From Roseicyclus persicicus (GTDB taxonomy: Bacteria; Pseudomonadota; Alphaproteobacteria; Rhodobacterales; Rhodobacteraceae): a DNA stretch of 64,000 bases. Below the pieces are notes generated by a model that was given only the letters and a program-made list of their open reading frames with translations, did no database searches and was not told the DNA's origin. This document shows positions 22,766 through 32,206 of the stretch, in pieces; the first letter of the stretch is position 1; every line of letters begins with the position of its first letter. The stretch covers positions 496,001 to 560,000 of the forward strand of contig NZ_JAAZQQ010000001.1 of NCBI RefSeq assembly GCF_012395815.1, in the 5' to 3' direction. The position numbers were made by a program, and so were the translations under genes.

Positions 22766-23416
22766 TCAGTCGCGCGGCAGCCCGTCCACCAGCGGCACGA
22801 AGCGCACCGGCATCAGCTCGTCGTAGTCGAAGCCGCTGCCGTCCTCGCGCCGGGTCACGCGGATCAGGCTCTGCACCGCGTCGGACTGGCCCACGGGCAC
22901 GACCATGACGCCGCCGGGCTTCAGCTGCTGCAGGAGCGGCCCGGGCGGGTCCTCGGCGGCGGCGGTGACGAGGATGCGGTCGAAGGGCCCCTGTTCCGGC
23001 AGGCCGAAGCTTCCGTCGCCGGTGAGCACCGTGATGTTCACGAGGCCCATCTTGGTGAACAGGATCTCGGCCTCGCGGGTCAGCGTGCGGTAGCGGTCGA
23101 TGGTGTAGACCCGGCGCGCCAGCTGCCCGAGGATCGCCGCCTGGTAGCCCGAGCCGGTCCCGATCTCGAGCACGGTGTCGCGCGGCTGCACCTGCAGGGC
23201 CTGGGTCATCAGGCCCACCACCGAGGGCTGGCTGATCGTCTGCCCGGACGCGATGGGCAGGGGCATGTCGTCATAGGCGCGGTCGGCGAAATGCCCGCGC
23301 ACGAAGGCGCCCCGGTCGATCACCTCCATCGCCTTGAGCACGCGCAGGTCCGTCACGCCCTTCTGGCGGAGGTGGAACAGGAACTGCATCTTGCGCGTGG
23401 CGTCCTCGGGCGTCAT
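22766..23416 (-). CDS. pcm: Protein-L-isoaspartate O-methyltransferase
   Basis: SAM-dependent repair of isoaspartyl residues in damaged proteins, cytosolic. It has 216 residues, the usual length. It shows the entry block [16 protein letters not shown] (about 35-50), [14 protein letters not shown] (about 61-74) that shapes the substrate site, and SAM motif [10 protein letters not shown] (84-92), with VTAAAEDPP later. The start ATG overlaps the surE stop (4 nt, ATGA at 23413-23416), so surE and pcm are translationally coupled, as in many proteobacteria. The 158-nt gap before the NlpD-like gene leaves room for a separate promoter. Confidence 0.95.
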   Translation of the reverse strand: MTPEDATRKMQFLFHLRQKGVTDLRVLKAMEVIDRGAFVRGHFADRAYDDMPLPIASGQTISQPSVVGLMTQALQVQPRDTVLEIGTGSGYQAAILGQLARRVYTIDRYRTLTREAEILFTKMGLVNITVLTGDGSFGLPEQGPFDRILVTAAAEDPPGPLLQQLKPGGVMVVPVGQSDAVQSLIRVTRREDGSGFDYDELMPVRFVPLVDGLPRD

Positions 23417-24198
23417 TCCAGCGCGGCCCTCAACGCCTCCAGCCGGTCATGCGCCGTCAGGTCCACCCGCATCGGCGTGACCGAGATGTAGCCCTGCAGG
23501 TTCGCATGGGCGTCGGTGCCGGGCGCCGTCGGGACGTCCTGCCGCCCGCCCTTGATCCAGAGGAACCGCCGCCCGTTGGGCGCGACATGCGGCTCCACGC
23601 CAAAGCGCGTCTCGCGGCGGTAGCCCTGGGCCACGACGCGGGTGCCGCGCACCTCGGCGGCGGGCAGCGGCGGGAAATTCACGTTGTAGAAGATGCGGTA
23701 GTCGGTCTCGTCCCAGTGCCCGCTGTCGAGCAGCTTGCGGATCACGCCCGCGCCGTGGCGGGCGGCGGCCTCGAAGCTGTTGCCCAGGGTGACGTTGCCG
23801 GGGCCGTAGTACTGCGACAGGGCGATGGCGGGCAGGCCCTGCAGGGCGGCCTCCATCGCGCCGCCGATGGTGCCGGAGTAGAGCACGTTCTCGGCCGCGT
23901 TGTTGCCCCGGTTCACGCCCGACAGCACGAGATCGGGCGTGCGGCCCTTCATCACGTCGTAGAGGCCCGCCAGCACGCAGTCGGCCGGCGAGCCCTCGGC
24001 GGCGAAGCGGCGGGGGCCGAGCTCGGCGATCATGGTGGGGTGGACGTAGGAGATGCAGTGCCCGACGCCCGACTGCTCGAAGGCGGGGGCGACGGTCCAG
24101 ACCTCGCCGCCCGGCCCCGCGATCTCGGCGGCGATGGCCTCCAGCACCTTGAGGCCGGGGGCGTTGATGCCGTCGTCGTTGGTGATGAGGATGCGCAT
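23413..24198 (-). CDS. surE: 5'/3'-nucleotidase SurE
   Basis: Metal-dependent nucleotidase (nucleoside monophosphates, short polyphosphate) linked to stationary-phase survival. It has 261 residues. The N-terminal [14 protein letters not shown] (2-15) holds the metal-binding Asp pair D8/D9; [18 protein letters not shown] (about 96-113) is the second diagnostic block, with NVNFP downstream. It is coupled to pcm by an ATGA overlap. A dispersed intergenic element (24285-24349) with two hairpins separates it from the TspO-like gene upstream. Confidence 0.95.
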   Translation of the reverse strand: MRILITNDDGINAPGLKVLEAIAAEIAGPGGEVWTVAPAFEQSGVGHCISYVHPTMIAELGPRRFAAEGSPADCVLAGLYDVMKGRTPDLVLSGVNRGNNAAENVLYSGTIGGAMEAALQGLPAIALSQYYGPGNVTLGNSFEAAARHGAGVIRKLLDSGHWDETDYRIFYNVNFPPLPAAEVRGTRVVAQGYRRETRFGVEPHVAPNGRRFLWIKGGRQDVPTAPGTDAHANLQGYISVTPMRVDLTAHDRLEALRAALE

Positions 24199-24284
24199 GG
24201 GGTCGTCCGTCGGCAGGAGTCGGGTCAGGGTCTAGCGGCTGGGTCCCCCATGGGCAAGCCGTGCGCGGGCGGCAGGCGGCGGAT

Positions 24285-24349
24285 GGGGGCTCTGCCCCCG
24301 TCGCGGCCCTGGGCCGCGCCTCCCCCGGAGTATTTTTCAAGCAAAGATG
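24285..24349. repeat. Dispersed intergenic element, copy 1 (GAGTATTT...AAGCAAAGATG)
   Basis: Two hairpins, GGGGGC-TCT-GCCCCC (24285-24299) and CGCGGCCC-T-GGGCCGCG (24302-24318), are followed by CTCCCCCGGAG TATTTTTC AAGCAAAGATG. It starts 3 nt after the TspO-like stop and may end that transcript. Related copies lie at 40019-40051 and 47903-47950, all on the same (plus) orientation. Confidence 0.75.
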
Positions 24350-24352
24350 TGA

Positions 24353-25093
24353 TCAGGCGCGCGATTGTTTCAGCGCAAGGCAGATGAGGCCCGCCGCACC
24401 ACCGGCCGCCGCACCCGCCAGCGCGGGGGCAGTCGTGGCATTGGCCGCGACGACGCCGATCAGCGCCCAGGCCACGGCGATGGGGTAGGTGGGCACCCGC
24501 AGCCGCAGGGTCAGGGGGACGGCGAGGGCGAGTGCCAGCGCGAGGCCCGCCCAGCTGAGCGCCGTCTCGCCGCCGAGGCCGTGGCCCATGGCGACGGTGC
24601 CGAGCGCGACGCAGGACGCCGCCGTCAGCCAGCCGGCGTAGAGGCCCAGCGGCAGGGCGTTCCACCCCCGGTCGCGGGCCGGCGCGCGCATCAGCGCCCA
24701 GAGCGCGCCGCCGAGCATGATCCAGATGAACAGGGTCGCCGTGACCGGCGCCGTCAGCGCCACGCCGATCCAGGACGCGCCGAGGGCGGTGCTGAGGAAC
24801 AGGCCCCAGCGCCCCGCGTCCCAGTCGGGCGCGGTGTCGCGCTTCACGAGACCGTAGCCCGCCGCGGCCAGCAGCCACAGGTAGATCACGCCCCAGATCG
24901 AGAAGGCATAGCCCGCGGGCTGGATCGGGGGTTGCTCGACCGGCACGGGCAGCAGCTCGGGCGGGAACCCGGTGAAGGGCTGGGTCAGGAGCGGCGAGAG
25001 CACGAAGGCGATCGTCGCCACCAGCACCAGCACGGCCTTGAGCCGGGCGGTATCCCTGGGGTCGTCGGGGCGTTCGAGGTCGAGATCAGGCAA
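24353..25093 (-). CDS. TspO/tryptophan-rich sensory protein-like membrane protein
   Basis: 246-residue inner-membrane protein with seven or more predicted helices. The block [20 protein letters not shown] (about 54-73) resembles the W/P-rich core of TspO/MBR proteins in an elongated variant that Rhodobacteraceae annotation often calls tryptophan-rich sensory protein. Several Trp residues lie in helices ([35 protein letters not shown]). Ligands of TspO include tetrapyrroles and cholesterol; none can be assigned. Its start overlaps the serS stop by 8 nt, so it is probably co-translated with serS. Family assignment is moderate. Confidence 0.6.
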   Translation of the reverse strand: MPDLDLERPDDPRDTARLKAVLVLVATIAFVLSPLLTQPFTGFPPELLPVPVEQPPIQPAGYAFSIWGVIYLWLLAAAGYGLVKRDTAPDWDAGRWGLFLSTALGASWIGVALTAPVTATLFIWIMLGGALWALMRAPARDRGWNALPLGLYAGWLTAASCVALGTVAMGHGLGGETALSWAGLALALALAVPLTLRLRVPTYPIAVAWALIGVVAANATTAPALAGAAAGGAAGLICLALKQSRA

Positions 25094-26378
25094 GCTGCCC
25101 CTCCGGCGTGATGCGGGTCATGCCCCCGATGTAGGGGTGCAGCGCGGCCGGGAGAAGCACCGAGCCGTCGCCCTGCTGGCCGTTCTCCAGCACCGCGATC
25201 AGGCAGCGGCCCACGGCGAGGCCGGAGCCGTTCAGGGTGTGCAGGAACTCGGGCTTGCCGCCGCCGGCGGGGCGGAAGCGGGCGTTCATCCGCCGCGCCT
25301 GGAAGTCGCCGCAGGTCGAGACCGAGCTGATCTCGCGGTAGGTGTCCTGGCCCGGCAGCCAGGCCTCGATGTCGTAGGTCCGCCGCGCGCCGAAGCCCAT
25401 GTCACCCGTGCAGAGCACGACGGTTCTGTAAGGAATCCCAAGGCGTTCGAGGATGCCCTCGGCGCAGCGGAGCATCCGCTTCTGCTCGTCGTCCGAGGCG
25501 TCGGGGTGGGTAATCGAGACCATCTCGACCTTCTCGAACTGGTGCTGGCGCAGCATTCCGGCGGTGTCGCGGCCCGCGCTGCCGGCCTCGGAGCGGAAGC
25601 ACAGCGAGTGGGCGGTGAAGCGGAGGGGCAGCTGCGCCTCGTCGAGGATCTCGCCCGCGACGATGTTGGTCAGGCTGACCTCGGAGGTGGGGATGAGCCA
25701 CCAGCCGTTGGTGGTCTCGTAGCTGTCCTCGCCGAATTTGGGCAGCTGGCCGGTGCCGAACATGGTTTCGGGGCGCACCAGAACGGGGCCGTTCACTTCG
25801 GTCAGGCCGTTCTCAAGTGTATGAACATCCAGCATGAATTGCGCCAGCGCCCGGTGCAGGCGGGCGACGGCGCCCTGCATCACGACGAAGCGCGCGCCCG
25901 AGAGCTTGGCCGCCGTCTCGAAGTCGAGGAGCCGGGCCACGCCCGCGATCTCGTAATGCTCCTTCGGCGTGAAATCGAAGGTGCGGGGCGTGCCCCAGCG
26001 GTTGATCTCGACGTTGCCGGCCTCGTCCTCGCCGTCGGGGACGTCGGCGTAGGGCAGGTTGGGGATGCCGGCGAGCAGGTCGCGCAGCTCGGCGTCCCTG
26101 GCCTTGGCCTCCTCCTCGAGCCGGGCGATTTCGTCTTTCTTTTCAGCGACAAGGGCGCGGAGGCGCTCGAACTCGGCGTCGTCGCCGCGGGCCTTGGCGG
26201 CGCCCACTTCCCTGGAGGCGGCGTTGCGGTCGGCCTGCGCGGTCTCGGCGGCGAGGATGCAGGCGCGGCGGGCCTCGTCGAGCGACAGGATGGCGGGCGA
26301 CTGCGGCGCGAGGCCCCGGCGGGCCAGCGCGGCGTCGAAGGCGGCGGGGGTCTCGCGGATCGCGCGGATGTCGTGCAT
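25086..26378 (-). CDS. serS: Seryl-tRNA synthetase
   Basis: Class II aminoacyl-tRNA synthetase of 430 residues charging tRNA-Ser (and tRNA-Sec where present). The N-terminal antiparallel coiled coil (about 30-100, many Glu/Ala/Arg) grips the tRNA variable arm. Motif 2 shows as [19 protein letters not shown] (about 263-281) and motif 3 as [10 protein letters not shown] near 380. The start is ATG 26378 ([11 protein letters not shown]). Downstream it overlaps the TspO-like gene. The 400-nt region upstream, shared with yajC in the opposite direction, should hold its promoter. Confidence 0.97.
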   Translation of the reverse strand: MHDIRAIRETPAAFDAALARRGLAPQSPAILSLDEARRACILAAETAQADRNAASREVGAAKARGDDAEFERLRALVAEKKDEIARLEEEAKARDAELRDLLAGIPNLPYADVPDGEDEAGNVEINRWGTPRTFDFTPKEHYEIAGVARLLDFETAAKLSGARFVVMQGAVARLHRALAQFMLDVHTLENGLTEVNGPVLVRPETMFGTGQLPKFGEDSYETTNGWWLIPTSEVSLTNIVAGEILDEAQLPLRFTAHSLCFRSEAGSAGRDTAGMLRQHQFEKVEMVSITHPDASDDEQKRMLRCAEGILERLGIPYRTVVLCTGDMGFGARRTYDIEAWLPGQDTYREISSVSTCGDFQARRMNARFRPAGGGKPEFLHTLNGSGLAVGRCLIAVLENGQQGDGSVLLPAALHPYIGGMTRITPEGQLA

Positions 26379-26781
26379 CGGGGGGCCTCGGGTCTTGGGT
26401 CTCGGGCGGGGTATGCCAGAGGGGGCAGGGATGGGGAAGGCCCCGGTTGCGGGGCGTCACACCCCGTGCACGGGGCGTACACAGGCTGTGCATACGTTGT
26501 GCGCGCACGGGAAGCGGGGTGTTTGGGTGAGTCTGTGCGGATATTCGGGGTGCCGGAGGCGAGGCGGCGGGTCTTTCGCGGCCCGCGCAGCCCCCGCGAT
26601 CCGGCCCCGGCGGGGTGCGCCCGGCCCCTCCGGCCACACCCCCCTTGCCCCCGTCCGCCCCTGCGCCCATCTGCCCCTGACCGCGCCTTGCCTTCGCCCA
26701 TGGCCGCCAGTAGGGTGCGCCGACTTTTTCCCGGGGGGGCTCCGTCGCCCCCGACCGCCGTACCAGAGGACCGCGCCGCAC
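26379..26781. other. 403-nt divergent intergenic region between serS and yajC
   Basis: No gene seen. It must contain the serS and yajC promoters. The stretch 26455-26512 is unusual for its clustered GTGCAC, GTACAC, GTGCAT and GTGCGC words, some of them self-complementary; a binding site or leader structure is possible, but no known motif is recognised. Confidence 0.4.
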
Positions 26782-27063
26782 ATGGAAGCCTTCGCCCAGT
26801 TCGTCCCCCTGATCCTGATCTTCGTGATCATGTACTTCCTGCTCATCCGCCCGCAGCAGAAGCGGGTGAAGGAGCACCAGGCCATGGTCGCGGCGCTGCG
26901 CCGGGGCGACGAGGTGGTCACCCAGGGCGGGCTGATCGGCAAGGTCACCAAGGTGAAGGACGACGCCGAGCTGGAGGTCGAGCTGGCCGAGGGCGTCCGC
27001 GTCCGCGTCGTGCGCCCGACCATCGCGCAGGTGCGCTCCAAGACCGAGCCGGCCAAGGACTGA
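26782..27063 (+). CDS. yajC: Preprotein translocase subunit YajC
   Basis: 93-residue accessory subunit of the SecDF-YajC complex in the inner membrane. One N-terminal helix (about 5-24, LILIFVIMYFLLIRPQQKR with the typical RPQQKR after it) precedes a small cytosolic domain (GDEVVTQGGLIGKVTKV). The ATG at 26782 opens MEAFAQFVP; upstream in-frame sequence is long and low-complexity and is not part of the gene. It lies 56 nt before secD on the same strand. Confidence 0.95.
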   Translation: MEAFAQFVPLILIFVIMYFLLIRPQQKRVKEHQAMVAALRRGDEVVTQGGLIGKVTKVKDDAELEVELAEGVRVRVVRPTIAQVRSKTEPAKD

Positions 27064-27119
27064 GCCGGCGCCGCGCCGCCTGACCTGACCGACACGGACC
27101 GGCCGAAAGGGCCCGAGAC

Positions 27120-28787
27120 ATGCTGCAGATCCCGCTCTGGAACCGGCTGATGATCGTCCTGGTGGTGCTGGCGGGGGTTTCCTTCGCCATGCCCAACCTG
27201 TTCTACGACCGGGTCGAGCGGCACAACGACGCCGTCGCCGCGATCGAGGAGACGGGCGCCACCACCGACGCGCTGGCCGCAGACCGGGCGCTGTGGCCCG
27301 ACTGGCTGCCGTCGACGCTGGTGAACCTCGGGCTCGACCTGCGGGGCGGCGCGCATCTGCTGGCCGAGGTGCAGGTCGCCGACGTCTACGAGGCGCGGAT
27401 GGACGGGCTGTGGCCGGAGGTGCGCGACGCGCTGCGCGACGTGCGCGACCAGGTCGGCACGATCCGCCGGCAGGACGCGCCGGCGGGCGAGCTGCATGTG
27501 CGCATCAGCCAGCCCGAGGGCCTGGCCGCCGGCGTGGCCGCGGTGCGCACGCTGGCCCAGCCGGTGGTCAGCCTGACCGGCGTGGGATCGCCCACCCTGG
27601 AGGTCAGCGGCACCGGCGACCTGATCGTCGTCACCCTGTCCGAGGCCGAGCGCCAGGCCACCGACGACCGCACCATGCAGCAGTCGGTCGAGATCGTGCG
27701 CCGCCGCGTCGACGAGGCCGGCACCCGCGAGCCGACGATCCAGCGCCAGGGGCAGGACCGCATCCTGATCCAGGTGCCCGGCATCGGCAGCGCGCAGGAG
27801 CTGAAGGACCTGATCGGCACCACCGCGCGGCTGACCTTCCACCCGGTGGTGGGCCGCACGCAGGACCCCGAGGCCGATGTCGAGGCGCGCCAGCTGCTGC
27901 TGCCGTCGATGGACGAGGACGGGGTGTTCTACATCCTGGAGCAGACCCCGGTGGTCACCGGCGACGACCTGGTCGACAGCCAGCCGGCCTTCGACCAGCA
28001 GACCGGGCAGCCCTCGGTCACCTTCCGGTTCAACCCCGCCGGCGCGCGCGATTTCGGCGACTACACGGCCGCCAACGTGGGCGCACCCTTTGCCATCGTG
28101 CTGGACAACGAGGTGATCTCGGCCCCGGTGATCCGGCAGGCGATCACCGGCGGGTCGGGGCAGATCACCGGCAACTTCACCGTCGAGACCTCGACCGAGC
28201 TGGCCGTGCTGTTGCGCGCGGGCGCGCTGCCGGCCGAGATGGTGTTCCTGGAGGAGCGGACCATCGGCCCCGAGCTGGGGGCCGACTCGATCGAGGCGGG
28301 CGAGATGGCGGCGCTGGTCGCCTTTGCCGCGGTGCTGGTGTTCATGGTGCTGAGCTACGGCCTGTTCGGGGTCTTCGCCTGCATCGCGCTGGTGCTGAAC
28401 GTGGGGCTGATCTTCGGCATCCTGTCGGTGATCGGGGCCACCCTGACGCTGCCGGGCATCGCGGGCATCGTGCTGACCATCGGCATGGCGGTCGACGCCA
28501 ACGTGCTGGTGTTCGAGCGCATCCGCGAGGAGCTGAAGACCGCCAAGGGCCCCGCCCGCGCCATCGAGCTGGGCTACAGCCGCGCGCTGAGCGCCATCGT
28601 CGACGCCAACCTGACCACTTTCATCATCGCGGTGATCCTGTTCACGCTGGGCTCGGGCCCGGTGCGGGGCTTCTCGGTCACGCTGGGGATCGGGATCATC
28701 ACCTCGGTCTTCACCGCGATCTACGTGACCCGCCTTCTGATCGTGACCTGGTTCGACCGGCGTCGCCCCAAGACAATCGAGGTCTGA
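27120..28787 (+). CDS. secD: Protein translocase subunit SecD
   Basis: 555-residue RND-type subunit that uses the proton gradient to pull exported proteins out of SecYEG. The first helix is at about 10-27. A large periplasmic P1 region (about 60-375) follows, with LGLDLRGGAHLLAEV (about 70-84) at its start and VRRRVDEAGTREPTIQRQG in the middle. Then five helices (about 390-545) include the GIVLTIGMAVDANVLVFER block that carries the conserved Asp in helix 4. secF starts 4 nt after its stop. Confidence 0.97.
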   Translation: MLQIPLWNRLMIVLVVLAGVSFAMPNLFYDRVERHNDAVAAIEETGATTDALAADRALWPDWLPSTLVNLGLDLRGGAHLLAEVQVADVYEARMDGLWPEVRDALRDVRDQVGTIRRQDAPAGELHVRISQPEGLAAGVAAVRTLAQPVVSLTGVGSPTLEVSGTGDLIVVTLSEAERQATDDRTMQQSVEIVRRRVDEAGTREPTIQRQGQDRILIQVPGIGSAQELKDLIGTTARLTFHPVVGRTQDPEADVEARQLLLPSMDEDGVFYILEQTPVVTGDDLVDSQPAFDQQTGQPSVTFRFNPAGARDFGDYTAANVGAPFAIVLDNEVISAPVIRQAITGGSGQITGNFTVETSTELAVLLRAGALPAEMVFLEERTIGPELGADSIEAGEMAALVAFAAVLVFMVLSYGLFGVFACIALVLNVGLIFGILSVIGATLTLPGIAGIVLTIGMAVDANVLVFERIREELKTAKGPARAIELGYSRALSAIVDANLTTFIIAVILFTLGSGPVRGFSVTLGIGIITSVFTAIYVTRLLIVTWFDRRRPKTIEV

Positions 28788-28791
28788 TCCC

Positions 28792-29760
28792 ATGCGCCTG
28801 CGGCTTGTCCCCGACCAGACCAGCATCGACTTCTTCAAGTATGCCCGGCTGACCTTCGGCGCCTCGGTCGTCGCCATGGTGCTGTCGTTGGGCGTCTGGC
28901 TGAGCATGGGCCTGAACTTCGGCATCGACTTCCTCGGCGGCACGACGATCCGCACGGAATCGGCCGAGGCTGTCGACGTGGGCGTCTACCGCGACGCGCT
29001 GGCGCCGCTGGCCTTGGGCGACGTGTCGATCACCGAGGTGTTCGACCCGACCTTCGGGCCCGACCAGAACGTCGCCATGATCCGCATCCAGGCGCAGGAC
29101 GGGGCCGAGGCGGTCACGCCCGAGACCATCGCCGCGGTCGAGGCGGCACTGGTCGCCGTGGTGCCGGACATCACCTTCCCCTCGGTCGAATCCGTGGGCC
29201 CCAAGGTGTCGGGCGAGCTGATCCAGACGGCGATCATCGCGGTGCTGGCCTCGCTGGGCGCGATCCTGGTCTACATCTGGCTGCGCTTCGAATGGCAGTT
29301 CTCGGTCGGGGCCGTGGTGGCGCTGGTGCATGACGTGATCCTGACCATCGGCATCTTCAGCCTGCTGCAGATCCGGTTCGACCTGGCCACCATCGCGGCG
29401 CTGCTGACGATCATCGGCTATTCGATCAACGACACCGTGGTGATCTTCGACCGGCTGCGCGAGAACCTGATCAAGTACAAGACGCGCGAGCTGCGCGACG
29501 TGATGAACCTGTCGGTGAACGAGACGCTGAGCCGCACGGTGATGACCTCGGGCACCACGCTGCTGGCGCTGCTGGCGCTGCTGGTGCTGGGCGGCGACGT
29601 GATCCGGGGCTTCGTTTTCGCGATCTTCTGGGGCGTGATCGTCGGCACCTATTCCTCGGTCTACGTCGCCAAGAACGTGGTGCTGTTCATCGGGGTCAAG
29701 CGCGACTGGTCCAAGCCCGACGCCAAGGCCGGCACGCAGTTCTCCAACATCGATGCCTGA
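28792..29760 (+). CDS. secF: Protein translocase subunit SecF
   Basis: 322-residue partner of SecD with six helices and a short periplasmic domain (about 40-135). Marks are GLNFGIDFLGGTTI (about 41-54), the helix block with GYSINDTVVIFDRLREN (about 207-223), and TSGTTLLALLALLVLGG near 250-266. It overlaps the next gene (TauE/SafE) by 8 nt, but that gene is not known as part of the translocase. Confidence 0.97.
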   Translation: MRLRLVPDQTSIDFFKYARLTFGASVVAMVLSLGVWLSMGLNFGIDFLGGTTIRTESAEAVDVGVYRDALAPLALGDVSITEVFDPTFGPDQNVAMIRIQAQDGAEAVTPETIAAVEAALVAVVPDITFPSVESVGPKVSGELIQTAIIAVLASLGAILVYIWLRFEWQFSVGAVVALVHDVILTIGIFSLLQIRFDLATIAALLTIIGYSINDTVVIFDRLRENLIKYKTRELRDVMNLSVNETLSRTVMTSGTTLLALLALLVLGGDVIRGFVFAIFWGVIVGTYSSVYVAKNVVLFIGVKRDWSKPDAKAGTQFSNIDA

Positions 29761-30505
29761 CGCCCTCGCGGCGGCGTTCGCGCTGCCGGGGCTCTGGGCG
29801 CTGATCGGGGCGATCCTCGTCTCGGGCACGGTCTACGGTTTCGCGGGCTTCGGCGCGGCGCTGGTGTTCCTGCCGGTGGCGGTGGCGCTGGTGCCGCCCG
29901 AGCTGGCGGTAGCGGCGTTTTCCCTGACGGCGGTGTCCTCGCTGGTGACGGTGGTGCCGCGCGCCTGGCCGATGACGGGCAAGCGCACGCTCGGCCTGAT
30001 GCTCGCGGGGGCGACGGCGGGGTTTCCGCTGGGGGTCTGGGTGCTGCGGGCGGCGGACGAGACGGCGATCCGCTGGGCGGTGTCGGGGCTGGTGCTGGCG
30101 ACGCTGGCGGCGCTGGTGGCGGGCTGGCGGATGCGGGCGGCGCCGGGCACGGGCGCGCTGTTGGGTGTCGGCGGGGCGACGGGGGTGATCGGCGGGGCGA
30201 CGGGGCTGACCGGGCCGGTCGTGATCCTGTTCAACCTCGGGGCGGGCGCGCCGGCGGCGGTGACGCGGGCGAACACGCTGGTGTTCCTGACACTGGCCTC
30301 GGCGCTGTTGCTGCCGCAGCTCTGGGCGCAGGGGCTGCTGCGGCCCGAGGCGCTGTGGCTGGGGCTGATCCTGATGGGGCCCTACGCGGTGGGCAACTGG
30401 ATCGGGCAGGCGATGTTTGACCCCGCGCGCGAGGCTTTGTATCGCCGGGTCGCCTACGCGATCATCGGGGCCTCGGCGCTGGCCGGGCTCCCGGTCTGGG
30501 ATTGA
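29753..30505 (+). CDS. TauE/SafE family permease
   Basis: 250-residue inner-membrane protein with eight predicted helices, of the TauE/SafE family (DUF81; sulfite or sulfoacetate exporter-like). Two half-repeats carry the Gly-rich GFAGFGAALVFLPVAVAL (about 24-41) and GGATGVIGGATGLTGPVVIL (about 140-159). Substrate cannot be told. The start overlaps secF by 8 nt, so it is probably expressed with the Sec genes without sharing their role. Confidence 0.85.
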   Translation: MPDALAAAFALPGLWALIGAILVSGTVYGFAGFGAALVFLPVAVALVPPELAVAAFSLTAVSSLVTVVPRAWPMTGKRTLGLMLAGATAGFPLGVWVLRAADETAIRWAVSGLVLATLAALVAGWRMRAAPGTGALLGVGGATGVIGGATGLTGPVVILFNLGAGAPAAVTRANTLVFLTLASALLLPQLWAQGLLRPEALWLGLILMGPYAVGNWIGQAMFDPAREALYRRVAYAIIGASALAGLPVWD

Positions 30506-30517
30506 GGGAGACGACAG

Positions 30518-30871
30518 ATGCGCATGAACGAGGTGAGCTTCGACGACAGCCGGCCGGTCGACGGCTACGGCCCGGGCTTCTTCCGCGTGGGCGGCGAGGT
30601 CGTGGCGGGCGCGGTGGTGATCCTGCCCTCGGGCGTCTCGGGCTGGGGCGGCTACGACGACCGGGCGCGGCTGCTGGAGCGGGCGGGGGAGATCGACGTG
30701 CTGTTCATCGGCACCGGGGCCGAGATCGCGCAGATCCCGGGCGACCTGCGCCGGGCGCTGGAGGCGGCGGGGATCGGCGTGGAGATCGCGGCGAGCCCGG
30801 CGGCCTGCCGGACCTACAACGTGCTGTTGTCCGAGGGGCGGCGCGTGGGGCTGGCGGCGTTGCCAGTTTAG
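30518..30871 (+). CDS. Mth938-like domain protein
   Basis: 117-residue soluble protein of the Mth938/NDUFAF3-like family (DUF498). The core shows VVAGAVVILPSGVSGWGG (about 28-45), IDVLFIGTGAEIAQIP (about 58-73), and VEIAASPAACRTYNVLLSEGR near 89-109. Eukaryotic relatives assist complex I assembly; bacterial function is unsettled. In many alphaproteobacteria a gene of this family follows secDF, which supports the call. SD GAGGGAGA precedes the ATG. Confidence 0.88.
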   Translation: MRMNEVSFDDSRPVDGYGPGFFRVGGEVVAGAVVILPSGVSGWGGYDDRARLLERAGEIDVLFIGTGAEIAQIPGDLRRALEAAGIGVEIAASPAACRTYNVLLSEGRRVGLAALPV

Positions 30872-30880
30872 CCGGTCGCG

Positions 30881-30950
30881 TGGTGCGCCAGACGGCGCAC
30901 CCTACGGATGCACAGACGCGGCGGTGCAGGGTGCGCCGTCTGGCGCACCA
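30881..30950. repeat. 23-bp perfect inverted repeat between convergent genes (REP-like)
   Basis: Left arm 30881-30903 and right arm 30928-30950 are exact reverse complements with 24 nt between. Each arm has its own small hairpin GGTGCGCC-AGAC-GGCGCACC and ends in ACCCT. It lies between convergent Mth938 and DUF1194 genes, so it can act as a two-way terminator. The ACCCTAC edge is shared with the element at 34199-34226. Confidence 0.85.
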
Positions 30951-30960
30951 GCGCCGCCCG

Positions 30961-31668
30961 TCACATCGGCAACGGCAGCTGCCCGGTGGGCAGGGCCAGC
31001 CCGCCGAGGATCATCACCCTGAGCTCGCGCTCCAGCTTGCGCCGCAGCGCCGCGGCGAATTCGTCGTGGCCCCGGGCGAATTCGACGAAGGCGCCGGGGC
31101 CGCGGATCACCTCGCGCTCGAAATACTCGGCGATGTCGTTCGACGCGCCGCCGATCGCCAGCCCGTTCACCGTGATCTCGTCGAAGGGGAAATGTTCATA
31201 GGCCGAGGCCGGCGGGAAGCCGTCGTTGTTCTGCCCGTCGCCCGACAGGTCGAGCGTCTGGAACAGGCAGGGCGGCGCCTCCTGGAAGCGGGTCGCGGCG
31301 AAGCCGAGCGCGTAGCCGATGGCGGTGGGGAAGTCCTGCGGCCCCCGCGTCTCGCGCGCCACGCGTTCGGCGATGCGGGTCAGGTCGGCCTCGGAGGTGA
31401 TCAGCGTCCAGTCGATGATCACGTCCTGCTGGAACCGCCCCGACCATTCGAAGATCGACAGCGCGACCGGGCCGGGTCCGTTCAGGAACGCCTCGACGAT
31501 CTCGGGCGCGATCAGGGCCGACGCGATCCCGGCGGTCTGCTGGAGATACTCGGCCTCGTCGACCGAGGCCGAGACGTCGAAACCCAGCTGGAGCGCGAGG
31601 CGGCACTGATCCTGGGCCGCGGCCGGTGCGGCGGCAAGACCCAGGATCAGCGCCGCCCCCCTTACCAA
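30961..31668 (-). CDS. DUF1194 secreted von Willebrand-type protein
   Basis: 235-residue protein with a Sec signal peptide (about 1-18, AAPAAAQD). A vWA-like fold begins with the MIDAS motif DVSAS (31-35), and DLSGDGQNN carries a further metal-type loop; GLAIGG follows. DUF1194 proteins are periplasmic or surface proteins of unknown role, common in Rhodobacterales. The start overlaps the end of the glyoxalase gene by 7 nt on the same strand. Confidence 0.85.
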   Translation of the reverse strand: MVRGAALILGLAAAPAAAQDQCRLALQLGFDVSASVDEAEYLQQTAGIASALIAPEIVEAFLNGPGPVALSIFEWSGRFQQDVIIDWTLITSEADLTRIAERVARETRGPQDFPTAIGYALGFAATRFQEAPPCLFQTLDLSGDGQNNDGFPPASAYEHFPFDEITVNGLAIGGASNDIAEYFEREVIRGPGAFVEFARGHDEFAAALRRKLERELRVMILGGLALPTGQLPLPM

Positions 31669-32090
31669 TGCCCGGTGTTCCCCATCGAGGCCCAGGGCTC
31701 GGCCGGGGCCAGCGCCTCGCCGGCCTGCAGCAGTTCCACCGAGATGTTGTCGGGCGACCGCACGAAGGCCATGCGCCCGTCGCGGGGCGGCCGGTTGATC
31801 GTGACGCCGTTCTCCATCAGGTGCCGGCAGGTCTCGTAGATGTTGTCGACGCGGTAGGCGAGGTGGCCGAAATGCCGGCTGTCCGACGGCAGCCCCTCGT
31901 CGCCGTCCCAGTTGTAGGTCAGTTCCACCGGGCAGTCCTCCTGGCCAGGGGGCGCCATGAAGACCAGCGTGAAGCGGCCCTGATCATTCTCGTAGCGCCG
32001 CGTCTCGCGCAGGCCCAGCAGCTCGTAGAAGGCCATAGAGGCCGCGAGGTCCTTTACCCTGACCATGGTGTGCAGATACCGGATGCCCAT
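31662..32090 (-). CDS. VOC family lactoylglutathione lyase-like protein
   Basis: 142-residue protein with two betaalphabetabetabeta repeats of the glyoxalase I fold. Visible metal-ligand candidates: the first His in RYLHTMVRVKDL (about 4-15), Glu in PVELTYNW, the His in FGHLAYRVD and Glu in ISVELLQ, which together fit GloA. GloA detoxifies methylglyoxal with glutathione. The MAFYELLGL block also matches. Start ATG at 32090; the longer reading runs through the divergent promoter. Upstream 190 nt are shared with thyX. Confidence 0.88.
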   Translation of the reverse strand: MGIRYLHTMVRVKDLAASMAFYELLGLRETRRYENDQGRFTLVFMAPPGQEDCPVELTYNWDGDEGLPSDSRHFGHLAYRVDNIYETCRHLMENGVTINRPPRDGRMAFVRSPDNISVELLQAGEALAPAEPWASMGNTGHW

Positions 32091-32206
32091 GGGCCGTCCT
32101 CCTGTCTTTCCTGTCTGCCGCGATCCTAGCGCGGCGGGGCGCAGGGCACAGCCCATTCGTCCGTAAATTTCCTGTGGGTAAATGACCCGCGGTGCGCCCC
32201 CTTTAT

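Noticed and set aside
26455-26512. tRNA or riboswitch in the serS-yajC gap
   Set aside because: No cloverleaf or T-arm consensus and no recognisable riboswitch core; only clustered GTGCAC-like words.
26457-28955. 832-codon minus-strand frame opposite yajC-secD
   Set aside because: Shadow of SecD; His/Asp/Gln-rich, no domain.
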